Assembly (NCBI GenBank): GCA_024704765.1
Contig: JAKMXF010000177.1
Span: forward strand, 496,001-560,000
Direction: 5' to 3'
Source: Oopsacas minuta
Taxonomy: Eukaryota; Porifera; Hexactinellida; Lyssacinosida; Leucopsacidae
DNA: 64,000 bases
Below are positions 50,001-59,155 of this stretch, piece after piece. The stretch's first letter is position 1; each line of letters begins with the position of its first letter. A program made the position numbers and the translations under genes. The notes beneath the pieces were generated by a model. It saw only the letters and a program-made list of their open reading frames with translations. It was not told where the DNA came from and made no database searches.

Positions 50001-52576
50001 CTGAAATTATTTCTATTCAATTAATGCAATCACAGATCTCTTTCCCCTGCTTCTGTATCATTAATCCGTGCTTTAATGGACATCTCCTTCATCTGGTCAT
50101 CTTGCTCCAAACACCCTACAGACAGTAGTCATGTACTTCGCTCTCTTGTGAGAGGAGGATTGGATGATCCCCGAGATCTTACAAACTTCTTCTATCTACA
50201 TTTAGAGAGAGACGTATTGGATATAACACAGCTCACAGGCAAGAACTTTGAAGAAACTACGTTTCTTCTACATCTCATAATCAGGTCTCTCATGGATAGA
50301 GCAGGGGAACCATGTAAGTGTGTTAAAATAGTTCCTGAATATTATTACGGAATAAGTTTATATAAAATATAGATTTTTCGCATCGGTTATTACAGTTAAC
50401 ATAATACCTGTAGATATACAAGTAACATGTATAGCTCTATACTAGCTGGACATTTAATATTATTTCTAGGTCTTATTCATACTGAGTTATCGACGCGTGA
50501 ATTGAGAGAGCAGTGGGAGAAGGAATTTGATATGAAATTCATTCAACCTATACTCACCTCTCTAAACACAGATGTACAGAAACAGATGGAGCAGGTGCTG
50601 AGTGAGAAGAGGATAGCTAACAATCCTTTACTCAGGTTAATACAGAGATTAGTATATTAGTTGAATTATCTATGAATTGTACCAAATATTTAGAATTGTA
50701 TACGAGAGAGATCAATCAGAACCAAACAACCCGTTACCTCATTTATGGCGCTACAGAACTATTGTGAGTCTAGAGCATTTCTCTCAGAGCTTCAGTACAG
50801 CTGATTTGAATACCAAAAACAAGTGTCCGTTAGTAGACAAGTTCTTGAAAGAAGAAAACAAATTATTTGTGACTCGTTACCTCCCAGACATTGTACAGCT
50901 ACAGAGACGAGTAGGAGATAAATTCCTACACAGATTGGATAGGAGAGAAGCTGCTAATACTTCTATTAAAGATTTCTTAGATAGAATGAAAACTGGTAAA
51001 TAGTTTATAGTTATACTCTATTCTCTTTTTGAGATGAGTTTACTATTTTGAATTAAATCCTTAGAGAACAAACAAGAATCAGAAGAATTAGCTAAACTAG
51101 TGGAGAGTCTTGCTACGGCATGGAGTATAATTGGAGAAGATGTGAAGAAGAATGGACGTCTTAAAATGGAAGAAGCTCTAGAACAACAAGAAATAACTCC
51201 TGCTACTTCTCTAGCTTACCTGCTCCCCTCCTCAACAGGAGATGGAGTGCTGATCACCTCACTCACAGACTATCTAGTGCTGATACACAATTCATTTGTA
51301 CACGTCTACAGAGACAGAGTGAAGGGGTATGTATCATTCTATTAAATGATATGTCTATAGACATGTCTCATATCATTCTCATTGTATTAGGTCCCGTAGT
51401 GACAAGATACCACTCCGTGAATTGAATATGAGTTATGTGATTGAGTACGAGGAACATCTGCAGCCTCTACTACTGTCACATGCTCACTACTCACTAGCTC
51501 TTGGACAAGGAAGTCAAGTGACTTATGACTTTGAGGGAGTAGAACAGCAATTAATGGAACAATTCATTCAGAACAAACCTCTTATTCTAGCAGAACATCT
51601 CCGCTTTGAATATATTCGTGAGGCTTACAACTTGGGTGTGTTTGAGCAGGTCCGACACAAAGTTCAGCAGGTGAGTAACTTATATTTAATTCCAAGACAA
51701 TAATCTCAGTTTCATACTATTTCCTTTAATAATATCTCTTTTTTCTCTGATAGACTGAACTGAAGGAGAATTTGTGGAGACTAATACGAGAAGAGTTAGA
51801 CTCTCTTGAAGCAGTTAGTGATGTTCTCCTAGTACTGGATGTAGTGATTGGATTCTTATCATCAGCAGGAGGAGATCCAGAACAAAAATTGTCTACTTAT
51901 CTTTATGATGTTCTAAAATACTCTCATGCATCCCATGGAGCTGGTCCTCTACAGAGCAGACGTGTATGTATACGTCATAAGTAATGAATAATTTATAAAT
52001 ATTTCATTCCTATCTATTCAACAGGCAGAGGGAAATGTATCTCTGAAACACATCCTCAGCTTCTGGAGATTTTTGTCTATTGAGAAAGCTAGTAAGCTCT
52101 CTATAATCGGTCAGGTAAGTTATAAACTTTAGCAGTTTACTTTTTAATTCTATTATAATTTATATGTATTACGTATATCCAGATACCTTTCTCTTCTCTG
52201 AGAGATGAGTTTAGAGAAGTCGTGAGTAAGGAAGAGAAAGAACAAATACAAAGTAGCTGTGATCATTTTCCAGTAGATAAGATACTAGTGTTCCTCCATG
52301 ATTTTATTCTCTTCTTTGTGCGAGAGAGAGATGCAGAAGAGAGCAATTATGGGTTTGTTGTTCTCACAATATATACGCCTTGACACTTAATCTTCATTAA
52401 TATTATTTTCTTATAGAATGAGGGAGAGTATACAAGAATACGATCCAGATTGGAAACTGCTTGAACTATTCCATCATTTCCCAGAAGGAATAAAGCTATC
52501 TCAATGTGCCTCTGCTTGGGCTGTGTTAGCACAACAAGAACACATAATTTCTAACCAGCTGAATAATAGCGTATAA
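24396..52576 (+). CDS. RNF213: RNF213-like giant AAA+ E3 ligase, RING missing, 21 exons
   Basis: Exon 1 is 24396-36333; the other 20 exons run from 42029 to 52576 (listed in the next C-terminal entry). Total about 5,530 codons, against about 5,200 in human RNF213. Order: an N-terminal zinc-ribbon-like CxxxC/CxxC pair (residues 5-28), a 9-residue repeat array (about 99-630), a CBM20-like domain (about 690-790, with FPYKYVF), a long helical stalk, and the AAA core. The core has a degenerate P-loop (SNSVGAGKS, about 2386), an intact module with Walker A GETGCGKT and Walker B VLFFDEA (about 2795-2860), and a second with GKPGSSKS and VVLDEVG (about 3220-3300). The E3 shell and RZ finger follow. 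In vertebrates RNF213 ubiquitylates bacterial LPS and coats lipid droplets; an immune role here is inference. No inactivating lesion was found, apart from one weak donor (after 43405). Confidence 0.88.
24690..26285 (+). repeat. 27-bp coding minisatellite (about 59 copies of a 9-residue unit)
   Basis: The unit is GTAEQTSAK and variants: E followed by P, Q, S or L, then TS, then AK, VK, TK or SI. The DNA unit is GGTACTGCTGAACAAACATC plus seven bases. Sequence divergence between units is low and higher-order blocks repeat, which points to recent expansion. It replaces the low-complexity linker that human RNF213 also has between its N-terminal zinc ribbon and CBM20-like domain. Because the period is a multiple of three, long antisense frames are open. 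Confidence 0.95.
36469..36532. mobile_element. Miniature hAT-like element (64 bp) with 8-bp target duplication
   Basis: Ends CAGAGTTGTACGCGGGCC and GGCCCACGTGCAACTCTG are inverted copies and match the ends of the element at 23032-23470. Flanking 8-mers are GGTGTCCA and GGTGACCA. It lies in RNF213 intron 1, just after the first exon. Confidence 0.8.
36541..38067. other. RNF213 intron 1, part before the MATE gene
   Basis: AT-rich, with no supported gene. The stretch 37190-37350 carries several TTATAACGA-type motifs in both orientations, resembling a decayed MITE. Similar text recurs at 40085-40215. Confidence 0.45.
38068..39741 (+). CDS. MATE-family multidrug/organic-cation exporter (SLC47-like)
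   Basis: An intronless 557-residue membrane protein with two MatE halves of six helices each and an additional C-terminal hydrophobic segment (about 510-530), as in animal MATE/SLC47 proteins. Signatures: GMDTLCSQAYGGKNY (about residue 89), the related second-half motif RVGNLLGANNPALARK (about 316), LEWWTYE (about 270) and GVLKGCGRQ. MATE proteins expel organic cations and metabolites in exchange for protons or sodium. The whole gene lies in the first intron of the RNF213 homologue on the same strand. The start (AAAATGG) is in good context. Confidence 0.93.
   Translation: MVASGQSLKYRPKSWYRRLTSFWIIHEFIIINKLAWPSVISAFGIQVIPFTSVVFSGHIGVGTYFDGASLALSFANVTGTSIVVGLSSGMDTLCSQAYGGKNYRLVGVYFQRAIMLCLLVCFPIWALWLNAESILILLHQDKDVAAVAGKYLRILCVAKPAVVIFTLSTKFLQTQNVVNPTIFLTIIGNVVSIGCQYLFVVYLRFGVEGSAISVSIAYWSLAILYIIYIRCSSLYHTSWPGWTCDAFTGWLHYCKYGIPGLIMVDLEWWTYEIGFLVVGGTSPYPKVDVGIYSIMFGIASQIFMVPLGFSVATIVRVGNLLGANNPALARKVACLCIGNIIFIGILFSVGLFILRSHLPFLFTTDPCIITGGIQAIFVLNIFQNFDGLQSVVAGVLKGCGRQGVASITNLIVFQLIGTPLAVIFSVVLKLASKGYWLGMIVAAFLQASIYLILLLFTNWKKVTEIAQENIHISRITKDEEISLLNSPLTLDKSISKVNKRYTFSYRNIIKCVIIFILILSFLVGLGFSIKHYPQQSNITPSSNSSLRINTTEPICPY
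39742..42028. other. RNF213 intron 1, part after the MATE gene
   Basis: No gene seen. It contains a MITE-like stretch (40085-40215, TTATAACGA motifs) and the Helitron-like element at 41089-41872. It ends with the acceptor TTTACAG before the exon at 42029. Confidence 0.5.
41089..41872 (+). mobile_element. Helitron-like non-autonomous element(s)
   Basis: It starts A|TCTATATCATTAAATCTG, then has a (GTTT)n run of about 11 copies. A second start of the same type (A|TCTATATTATTAAATCTC) lies at 41585. The end is a small hairpin CCTCGAAGCGAGG followed by GGCTAG, which matches the hairpin-plus-CTRR end of Helitrons. The body is homologous to 56121-56690 and, inverted, to 43820-44297. Confidence 0.65.
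42029..52576 (+). CDS. RNF213: RNF213 homologue: E3-shell and C-terminal exons 2-21
   Basis: Same gene as the previous RNF213 entry, given separately because of the 5.7 kb intron. Exons: 42029-42499, 42683-42858, 42986-43405 (weak GTTAAT donor), 45036-45133, 45522-45791, 46209-46320, 46388-46813, 47662-47802, 48298-48390, 48633-49004, 49799-49968, 50036-50313, 50470-50635, 50694-50995, 51065-51326, 51391-51670, 51754-51963, 52025-52114, 52183-52352 and 52417-52576. Every junction is GT-AG and the phases agree throughout. The order of conserved segments follows human RNF213: AGTFRKAV-like shell start (SGTFRKAVNLRI), HLAY-like (IHCAYEESKQLL), the RZ finger, and the C-terminal AGGDP segment (FLSSAGGDPEQKLS). 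The segment after DCLSRLPGGQR joins directly to GLMKLKQKFRE; the RING that lies between these points in the human protein is absent. Confidence 0.85.
43471..43783. mobile_element. pogo-like MITE in RNF213 intron
   Basis: The left end TACAGTATAACCTCTATAA and the reverse complement of the right end (TACAGTGCAACCTGGGTCTC) are related, with TA at both borders. About 310 bp, no coding frame. It is inserted about 65 bp after the exon with the weak donor. Confidence 0.7.
43820..44297 (-). mobile_element. Helitron-like non-autonomous element, complete ends
   Basis: On the minus strand it starts TCTATACATTATTAAATC and ends GCGAAGCGTGCTAG, with a hairpin GGACAC-GAA-GTGTCC about 30 bases before the end. 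The flanking host bases are A before and T after. TC start, CTRR end, sub-terminal hairpin and A/T insertion without target duplication are the marks of Helitrons. At 478 bp it has no Rep/helicase gene. Confidence 0.75.
46896..46920. repeat. Perfect 25-bp palindrome
   Basis: GCAAACAGCCTA, one T, then the exact reverse complement. It is in an RNF213 intron about 80 bp after an exon. The cause is unknown. Confidence 0.7.
46921..47661. other. RNF213 intron with repeats
   Basis: It contains a (GA)n microsatellite (about 47057-47080), the second copy of the dispersed repeat found at 23535-23670 (here 47141-47285), and a MITE-like element (47456-47612) with related ends TAGAGTAGAACTCAGATAAG and, inverted, TACAGTAGGACTCGGTTAGT. 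Confidence 0.6.
48963..49840 (+). other. RZ-type zinc finger of the RNF213 homologue
   Basis: The finger is split by an intron: WYTCVNGHAYFVGE at the end of one exon, then CGQPRQAQTCPDCG at the start of the next. This keeps the invariant Cys, His, Cys and CxxC of RZ fingers, including the histidine that is essential for LPS ubiquitylation in vertebrate RNF213 (established knowledge). Confidence 0.9.
49211..49640. repeat. Inverted repeat in an RNF213 intron
   Basis: AGAAGGGAGTGTT and ATGCCATGTGGAAACTGAAA near 49215-49258 are met in reverse complement near 49590-49640 (CAGTATCCACATGGCAT, AACACTCCCTTCT). It is a fold-back of about 430 bp. The open frames inside it on both strands have no domains. 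Confidence 0.6.
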
Positions 52577-53134
52577 CGTGGCATATAATGCCTCGATGTG
52601 GAAAGATTATATAATTAAAGAATTATTATAGATTCTTAAAGCGTTAACTCAAAGTTGACAATATTAGTAATGTTGGAGAGTTCGTATATTTCTTCATATA
52701 CTCCTATTTTCTTAATCATTATTTATACATTTATTAATATAGTTTTCTCTCATTTATCCTTTTAAACAGTTCTAATTTGTCTGTATTGGATATTTTTAAT
52801 AATGGTAAAATATTGCTCAAATTAGCAAATTCACTTATTAGCAAGGAGAATCATGCAAATACGATCCTGTTATACGCGCTCCACTATATTATCAATAATA
52901 TTTCCAACTAACGAGAGACCGTAATGCTATTGTAATAATTATTCTATGGAGAATATTACTAAGGTCAGATACTTCATGTACGGGCTTTATTACTTAAGTA
53001 CACTTTCTATGATGGAATATCTGACACTAAAGATAAGCTGTAAATCCAATATTATTTATTCATAAAACATTGCATAAAGATTAGCAAACAATATAGCATA
53101 AACAAACATATTAAATATCAAGTACATACATCTA
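52577..53134. other. Convergent intergenic spacer
   Basis: Separates the 3' ends of the RNF213 homologue and the NHL gene, which converge. AT-rich; the text TTAGCAAATTCACTTATTAG near 52830 resembles the internal part of the MITE at 56693-56795. Confidence 0.45.
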
Positions 53135-54454
53135 TCAAGTATGAAATATATTAACAGCTGATTCATTCACATTAACCCATACCACAGTATTATCTCTGGT
53201 AACAGCTACTCCGGTTGGTCCATATTTATACGCCGTCTTATTGACAAGAACTCCTTCCTTTGTGTATACATATAGTGCCTTACCACTATTGTCACTTATC
53301 AGAATATTATCGAAACGATCAAAACACAAAAAGTTCCAAAAAGGCTCTCCTTCAAGGCTAATTAAGCTCTTTATATGTTCCCCTATTTTCGAGAACACAT
53401 GTACATTGTATGGCTTACCGTTATCTACCACGTATAATTGATGGAAACGTAGTTTAACGTCGCTCGGCTTATGAAGCGCCCCTCTGCCAATTTCACGAGT
53501 ATAATGTAATTTCGAATCGTACACTGCGATTCGATTGTTCTTGCTATCAGCAATGTACAGATTGCAACCTTTGGAGACTGTGATTCCATTGGGATCACGT
53601 AATTCTCCTTCAGGGGATTGTCCAATAAACTCGTATTTTGGATGTTCGTATTTGAAAATGACACCTTTTCCGCTGTCGCTAACGAAAATACTGTGTTCAT
53701 ATATTCCTACACAATATGGCCTATGTAGTTCTTTCCTACCAAACTCAGAAATATACTCCCCTTCTATATTGAACACTTGTATTCTACTGTTATAACAGTC
53801 AGCTACGTAGACCAATTGTTTCCTGTCTATTGTTATGCCTAAGGGACCATTTAATTCGCCAGATTTGTTACCTTTGTAGGCAAAGGATTTCTTAGGCAGA
53901 ATCTCAGTTGGATAAAGCTTTGTCGCATCTTCTTTCGACATGGTTTTGTTTCTCGGTTTGCTAAGAGTTTTCACGAAATTCGGAATAAGTTTCTCAGATT
54001 GCTTAGCTACAGAGTCATGCTTGTCACTAATAAGTTTGTCAGCTACTATTAGGTTAATTTCGTTCTGGGTAGATTTCAAGTTGTTTTGGAAACTTTGAAT
54101 TCCTTCTGTGATCAAAGATAAAGCTTCTTGATCATCTATCAAAGTATCTTCTTCTTCTTCTGAGGCTAGGTATTCCAGCTCCCTCTCTATATTGTCTATT
54201 AGCTCCAATTTTAGTGCGTCCAAATCAGGATGGATTAGACTGGACTCTATTTCTAATTTAGTCAGATTTAATTCCTCAATTTTTGACGCCTTTTTCGAAG
54301 TTTGCTTATAAATTCTCTTTCGTAGCCCGCTGTATAAATTCAATAAATTGGCTTCTTCTTTGTCCAACCGTTCGCGTATTTCTTTAAAGGCGTTTTTAAT
54401 AGGTTCTATGAACTCATTGAGCTCCGTATCAATTGATTCATTTAGTTCAGTCAT
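53135..54454 (-). CDS. Coiled-coil/NHL-repeat protein
   Basis: An intronless 439-residue protein. The N-terminal 170 residues are acidic and helical (DKEEANLLNLYSGLRKRIYK; AKQSEKLIPNFV), predicted coiled coil. From about residue 190 there are NHL repeats: SGELNGPLGITIDR, YVADCYNSRIQVFNIEGEY, LYIADSKNNRIAVYDSK and NILISDNSGKALYVYTKEG. The same architecture and length as the 15382-16716 protein, in the typical TRIM-NHL order but without zinc-binding domains. The molecular role is unknown. Confidence 0.85.
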   Translation of the reverse strand: MTELNESIDTELNEFIEPIKNAFKEIRERLDKEEANLLNLYSGLRKRIYKQTSKKASKIEELNLTKLEIESSLIHPDLDALKLELIDNIERELEYLASEEEEDTLIDDQEALSLITEGIQSFQNNLKSTQNEINLIVADKLISDKHDSVAKQSEKLIPNFVKTLSKPRNKTMSKEDATKLYPTEILPKKSFAYKGNKSGELNGPLGITIDRKQLVYVADCYNSRIQVFNIEGEYISEFGRKELHRPYCVGIYEHSIFVSDSGKGVIFKYEHPKYEFIGQSPEGELRDPNGITVSKGCNLYIADSKNNRIAVYDSKLHYTREIGRGALHKPSDVKLRFHQLYVVDNGKPYNVHVFSKIGEHIKSLISLEGEPFWNFLCFDRFDNILISDNSGKALYVYTKEGVLVNKTAYKYGPTGVAVTRDNTVVWVNVNESAVNIFHT

Positions 54455-54819
54455 ATTTGTTATAATTATTTAAATATTAAGACTATTTATATTTAATCAT
54501 AGATTACCAACTCGCTGTTTATATTAATTCAAACTGAAATTATTAGTAAATCCGCTATATTAACAATTCAGCTATTTTTGCTATAAATGAATAAACTGTA
54601 ACTTAGGTCACTTATCTGTTAATTATCTCAACCATGCTATAAGCTGTACACCTTGAAAGAATTAACAATAGTACATAATAGAGTAACAGGAATATCGAAA
54701 ATGATTAGGAATCCTGATTATTTCTGGAAATATGATAAGATTGTTACATATGTGAAATGAGAGATAATAATAACATTAACAGGGTGTATACATTTACCTT
54801 TCATTTATTATAATTACTA

Positions 54820-55215
54820 GCCAAAGGCTCGTTGTTTCGCGATGAATTGCGCCTTGAGGTATACTTTATCTTCAGGTTCCGAATTGACTGCTTGGCCAAG
54901 TATATTGTAACTCTTCTGCAACCAATTCTCTGGCTTGTTCTGATAATTGTCTACTATAGGCTGTTTTATTGTTGAAGTGTTGACTTGAAAGTGTTCCTCT
55001 GACATTAACTGTAACAATTAGATTTTCAACTGCAAAATTGGGTAGACATTCTGTGGCGATTCTAAGTCTGATACAACCTGCAAATTTGCATTTGACTTCG
55101 GCGACAAAATATAAGGACATTTCTTTCGAGTGGAATTGAGGTTGATGCGATGATACCAAATATCAAGGATACAATATTGGAAACAAGTCGACAAATTTGT
55201 GTTAAAACATTTGTC
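54820..55215 (-). pseudogene. Broken transposon-type ORF (low certainty)
   Basis: Three overlapping minus-strand frames each carry part of what looks like one sequence: AEVKCKFAGCIRLRIATECL, then VTVNVRGTLSSQHFNNKT, then RQLSEQARELVAEEL. The spacing (a Cys-containing start, a V-x-V-x-x-x-G strand, an RQL...AR...A..L helix) resembles N-terminal regions of MULE-associated or similar transposon proteins seen in invertebrates. The likeness is by eye only. Confidence 0.35.
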
Positions 55216-56120
55216 CATTCACTATGTAGTGAAACTGCCTTATCTTATGAGCAGAGAAGTAACCATTCGCTTTGGGTTAAACTAAATTGATATGACTCAC
55301 GATTGTCTGAAGAATCTATTTTTGTGAGTTTGTGGTGATAAGTCTGGGTAATTGTTTGGACTAAATTTGCAGTCACAAAATGAATCAATTCCATTCTCTG
55401 CATTTATCAACGAAACAGATTCTATATGGAAATTTGAGGTTGAAGGCAGTTCTTCAGGATTAATGCTGACGGGTAGACTAATATCTGAGTAGTTACGGAT
55501 AGGTTATGTTTGTAGACTAAGAAATCTTTGCCAGATAACCGGAAAGTTTGGCCTCCATAGTTGCATAATTTTTGCTCTCATTTGTGCTCGGTTTCTATAA
55601 TAGATACTCTTTACCAATTTACTCACAAACGATTAGGACAACACCAATTTGTATTTTGTTGTAGTAATACTTCTATTTTAGTCCATTCAATTCGTGTTGT
55701 AAGCGATATAGGTGTCAGATTTGGATGAAATTAAAATGACAGAACTACCTAGACTAGTATTGGTATCCTCCAAATAGCACTTCTCTACGCCTCATGGTAA
55801 CAGAATTATAGCGATTCAAAGTGTGTTCGATTTTTCGCTTTAGCTCGCTGCAAACTTCACACTCGTACGAAAATGTATGTACTAATTTTCACGGAAATCG
55901 GTAAATTTCGCATGGCCGCGAGCGTTCGAACGGATGGATGATCGTGATCCTGATCGCATTCATAAATTTGGTGATCGACTAATGACCTAAAAGTGTATAT
56001 TATTGTATGGATACTTTCTTTGTATACCGTATTATAGGAAATGAACGTGATTTGATGCATAGAATTGTATAATACATTAAACTAAAGATATGAAGGGGGA
56101 GAAAATTGTAAATAGTCAAA
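55216..56120. other. Intergenic, no gene seen
   Basis: AT-rich. The part 55840-55945 (CACGGAAATCGG..., CATGGCCGCGAGCG, GAACGGATGGATG) is like the repeat heads near 18460-18540 and 22975-23020 and is probably transposon-derived. Confidence 0.4.
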
Positions 56121-56690
56121 TCTATACTATTAAATCTCAATTGTTATCTGTTTGTTTGTCCGTTGTTAAGGAACGGATTTGCGGTATGCAATTTTGAATT
56201 TGTCACATAACTATGTACTATCGTGATTATCAAGGAAGTAAATAGAATTCAATAAAACTTTACTAAATCTATCGAACATGCTGAATCCGATTTTCACACT
56301 TTTGGATTAATCATATGTAAATTCATTGTTGTTTTTATGGACACAAAGTAACAAATTTTTCAAATCTCAAAATATAAGTACAAGCTTGCTCTAAACGGCT
56401 ACACAGAGGTAACACAATACGCCGAACTAGAATTTCGCATTTTCAAGTTTCCCACATGTAAATATATTGTTGTTTGTATGAATATAAAGTAAACAAATTT
56501 CAAAATTGAGTTAGAATCATACTTTCAATGACTATACTGGGGTAATCGAGTATACTGAGTATAAATATTGTAAACAACATCAATATTATTAAATCTCAAT
56601 TGTTGTTCGTCTGTTTGTTTGACCGTTGGATACCTCGAGGCGCAATGCGCCGAGTTCATCGCGAGGCGGCGAGCCAAGGGCTCGTACATA
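56121..56690 (+). mobile_element. Helitron-like element, 3' end with GC-rich hairpins
   Basis: It begins A|TCTATACTATTAAATCTC and follows 41089-41600 closely, including a second internal start near 56580. The end differs: it holds GGCGCAATGCGCC and CGAGCCAAGGGCTCG hairpins shared with 11097-11160. A clear CTRR end is not visible. Confidence 0.55.
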
Positions 56691-56692
56691 TA

Positions 56693-56795
56693 TAGTGGAA
56701 ATCGCTTCTTAGCAATTCGTCTAATAGCAAAGTCTACCTATTAGCAAGGATAATTGATACGAAATATGATTTGCTAATAGGCGGTTTCCACTCTA
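56693..56795. mobile_element. 103-bp MITE
   Basis: Ends TAGTGGAAATCGC and GCGGTTTCCACTCTA are inverted copies; both inner parts carry CTAATAGCAAA-like text. It lies directly against the end of the Helitron-like element. Confidence 0.65.
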
Positions 56796-57745
56796 TGCAA
56801 AATGTAGTTCTCCTAAACCAACCATTCTGCATCCAATGGAATAAATCTATTATTATTATTATTCTCATTATCAAATAACTTATATGTAGCTCAGCTATAC
56901 TATAGTACCGTTTTTGTGTATTATCTTTTCTATCTTCGAGGAAAGCTCATTTTTTCAGATTAATGAAAGTCATCTTTTCGAATGAGGGTATGGGGTTTTG
57001 TATTTCAAAAAACTGTACTATACTAAAGCTCAGCTATACATTAGGAATCTCTATTATTATTATTCTATCAAATGCGTAATTGAATTGATTTTTGTATCTT
57101 TACCAATTCCTTATAAATAAGTGAATTTCCAGCAATTTATTTGCTAAATTCCGATATTTTATAAATATTCAATGCATTTCCAAGTTTTACATTTATTTGT
57201 AGCAGTTTCAGGCTATTATTTGGAAAAGATTTCAAATATTTTCAAATATTCTCAATTTCTTCTTTGCATTTTTTGTCAAATCCCGGATAATCTAGAACCT
57301 CAAAACTTGGGAAGGTAGGGAAATATCCAGGGGCGTAACTCGGATTGCGAATTGGGGCCCTTAGAAGTATGATAACAAGGTTGGTAGGGCCATGCAACGA
57401 TTTTTCCATTACTCTCTATCGAGAGTCTATAATTATCAGGAAATCTATAGCCTCACCAAACCTACTAGAGCATACGCTCATAATACGTGGATATATTATC
57501 AAATGACATTGGTACCAATCACACTCATGTTAAATTATTAATATCCCAAAGATAATAAATATGCTGTAATAATATAATTATCAAAAATAGGAAAAATAAC
57601 CATTTTTATTAATGAGATTTCATATTGATTATCCCTGATATATCTAATTACTCAAGCTGTACAAAGTAATCTCGTAAAATGATATGAATAAGCCCACGCA
57701 CGAGTATATAAAGTCTCCCAAATTTATATATTCTTGCAAATCAAC
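56796..57745. other. Intergenic upstream of the membrane-protein gene
   Basis: No gene. It has two related stretches with (ATT)n and TAGCTCAGCTATAC (near 56890 and 57030) and otherwise plain AT-rich DNA. Confidence 0.4.
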
Positions 57746-59155
57746 ATGGCTGACACATACATAGAGCTCAACAATAAATGCGAAAGTGAAGATACGAAGG
57801 TACAAAACTTTCTCGAAAAGAAACAACATAAAGAATGGAAGCATAGTATCTTTGTTAGGATATGTCTAACAGTCTTGCTCGTTATTTGCATCTCAATAGT
57901 TTGGCTCAGCCTAATGTCTCCACTAGTAGTGGGATATCTAACACAATACTCTACTGCCAACATTTCTAGGCCTTACTTCGATCTCCTAAACAAAAACAAC
58001 TTAAATAAATACAACAAGTGCAATGTATCAAACACGACAATAGTTTGCCCGTCTAACTTCGTTTACAATTACAACTCGTGTGTCCCAATTTGTGGGAAGT
58101 GGCATCCGTTCGGGGATACTTACTTTAAAGCGTATAGATATAGCGTTACTACAATTAGTCTACTGAGCCTAATATTCTCTGTTCTCGGTTTGATAGTTCT
58201 GATCCCTGTGAAGAATAGTTTCTACTTTCCTAAATTCTTCTATTTCGTAATGTTTTCTACGCTGATAGCTCTGAGCTGTGTGCTAACAGGGGCAGCCTTA
58301 GCTGGACCACATAGCCTGTTCTGTGGTGGTAGAAATGAAGATTTTAACCTAGTTGCAAATGATCCACCCATAGCCGTTACTCTTCTCGGAATAATTTCAC
58401 ATTATTCATATATAGCATTCCAACTAAGCTTTTGTGTCGCGGTATTTAACATTTTTGTTGTCATATATTTTCCGGCGATAATGTTTTCTGTGAGGAAGAA
58501 AAGATGTCTGATTATAACTGAATTAATAGTATGTCTAGGAGTACCAGCATTTTTCCCTATAATTAACATAGCTGTGTATCGTCAATACTCTTTCATACGC
58601 TTACCAATACTTCCATTCCCTCTCGCTGATCGTATCGCTCCGTTTGCATTAGCATTAGGCCCCCTGCTTATCCTAACAGGAATTATGTCTACGCTTATTC
58701 TCCTGTCTATATACCGTGTCCAGGTATTGAAGTATATGATATATAAAGAAATAGTGAAGTTTAAGAGCTATGAAATCAGAATGATAATATTTGGAATAGA
58801 GAGTCTCCTAACTGTTCTATTTATATTCATAGAATTAGCATTAACAATCTCTACAGATGAAATCGTTACTTACTTACAAGAGGAATACTTCGCATGTACG
58901 ACACTACAGCATAACTCAATGATATTGAGTAACTCTACCCTCACTCCAACTCAATGTCCTGCTTTATACCAACCTTACATGCATCCTATAGTGTCTATAA
59001 TAGCTGATATGCTGACTGGCATAGCAGCAGTACAGATGTGGGTTATTCTGTGTACCCATGAGACTGGAAAGCCATGGAAATTGTGTCTAGTAGGTATATG
59101 GGCTTTTGTTAAAAGGTTAGCAAGTGTACTGGAAGATATGCATGTAAATTGGTAA
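57746..59155 (+). CDS. Multi-pass receptor-like membrane protein (about 8 TM)
   Basis: A 469-residue intronless protein; the ATG at 57746 (AACATGG) is preferred because the upstream extension has no ATG. A first hydrophobic helix lies at about 37-68 and is followed by a small extracellular Cys domain (NKCNV, VCPSNFVYNYNSCVPICG; about 85-118). About seven further helices follow, with short basic inner loops (VRKKRC, KFKSYEIR) and a Cys-containing loop (CTTLQHNSM ... TPTQCP) before the last helices. The pattern (CP...SCVP.CG.W before a seven-helix core) recalls Frizzled-like and other lineage-specific receptor families of sponges and protists, but no diagnostic Frizzled motif is present. I therefore call only the topology. 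Confidence 0.6.
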   Translation: MADTYIELNNKCESEDTKVQNFLEKKQHKEWKHSIFVRICLTVLLVICISIVWLSLMSPLVVGYLTQYSTANISRPYFDLLNKNNLNKYNKCNVSNTTIVCPSNFVYNYNSCVPICGKWHPFGDTYFKAYRYSVTTISLLSLIFSVLGLIVLIPVKNSFYFPKFFYFVMFSTLIALSCVLTGAALAGPHSLFCGGRNEDFNLVANDPPIAVTLLGIISHYSYIAFQLSFCVAVFNIFVVIYFPAIMFSVRKKRCLIITELIVCLGVPAFFPIINIAVYRQYSFIRLPILPFPLADRIAPFALALGPLLILTGIMSTLILLSIYRVQVLKYMIYKEIVKFKSYEIRMIIFGIESLLTVLFIFIELALTISTDEIVTYLQEEYFACTTLQHNSMILSNSTLTPTQCPALYQPYMHPIVSIIADMLTGIAAVQMWVILCTHETGKPWKLCLVGIWAFVKRLASVLEDMHVNW

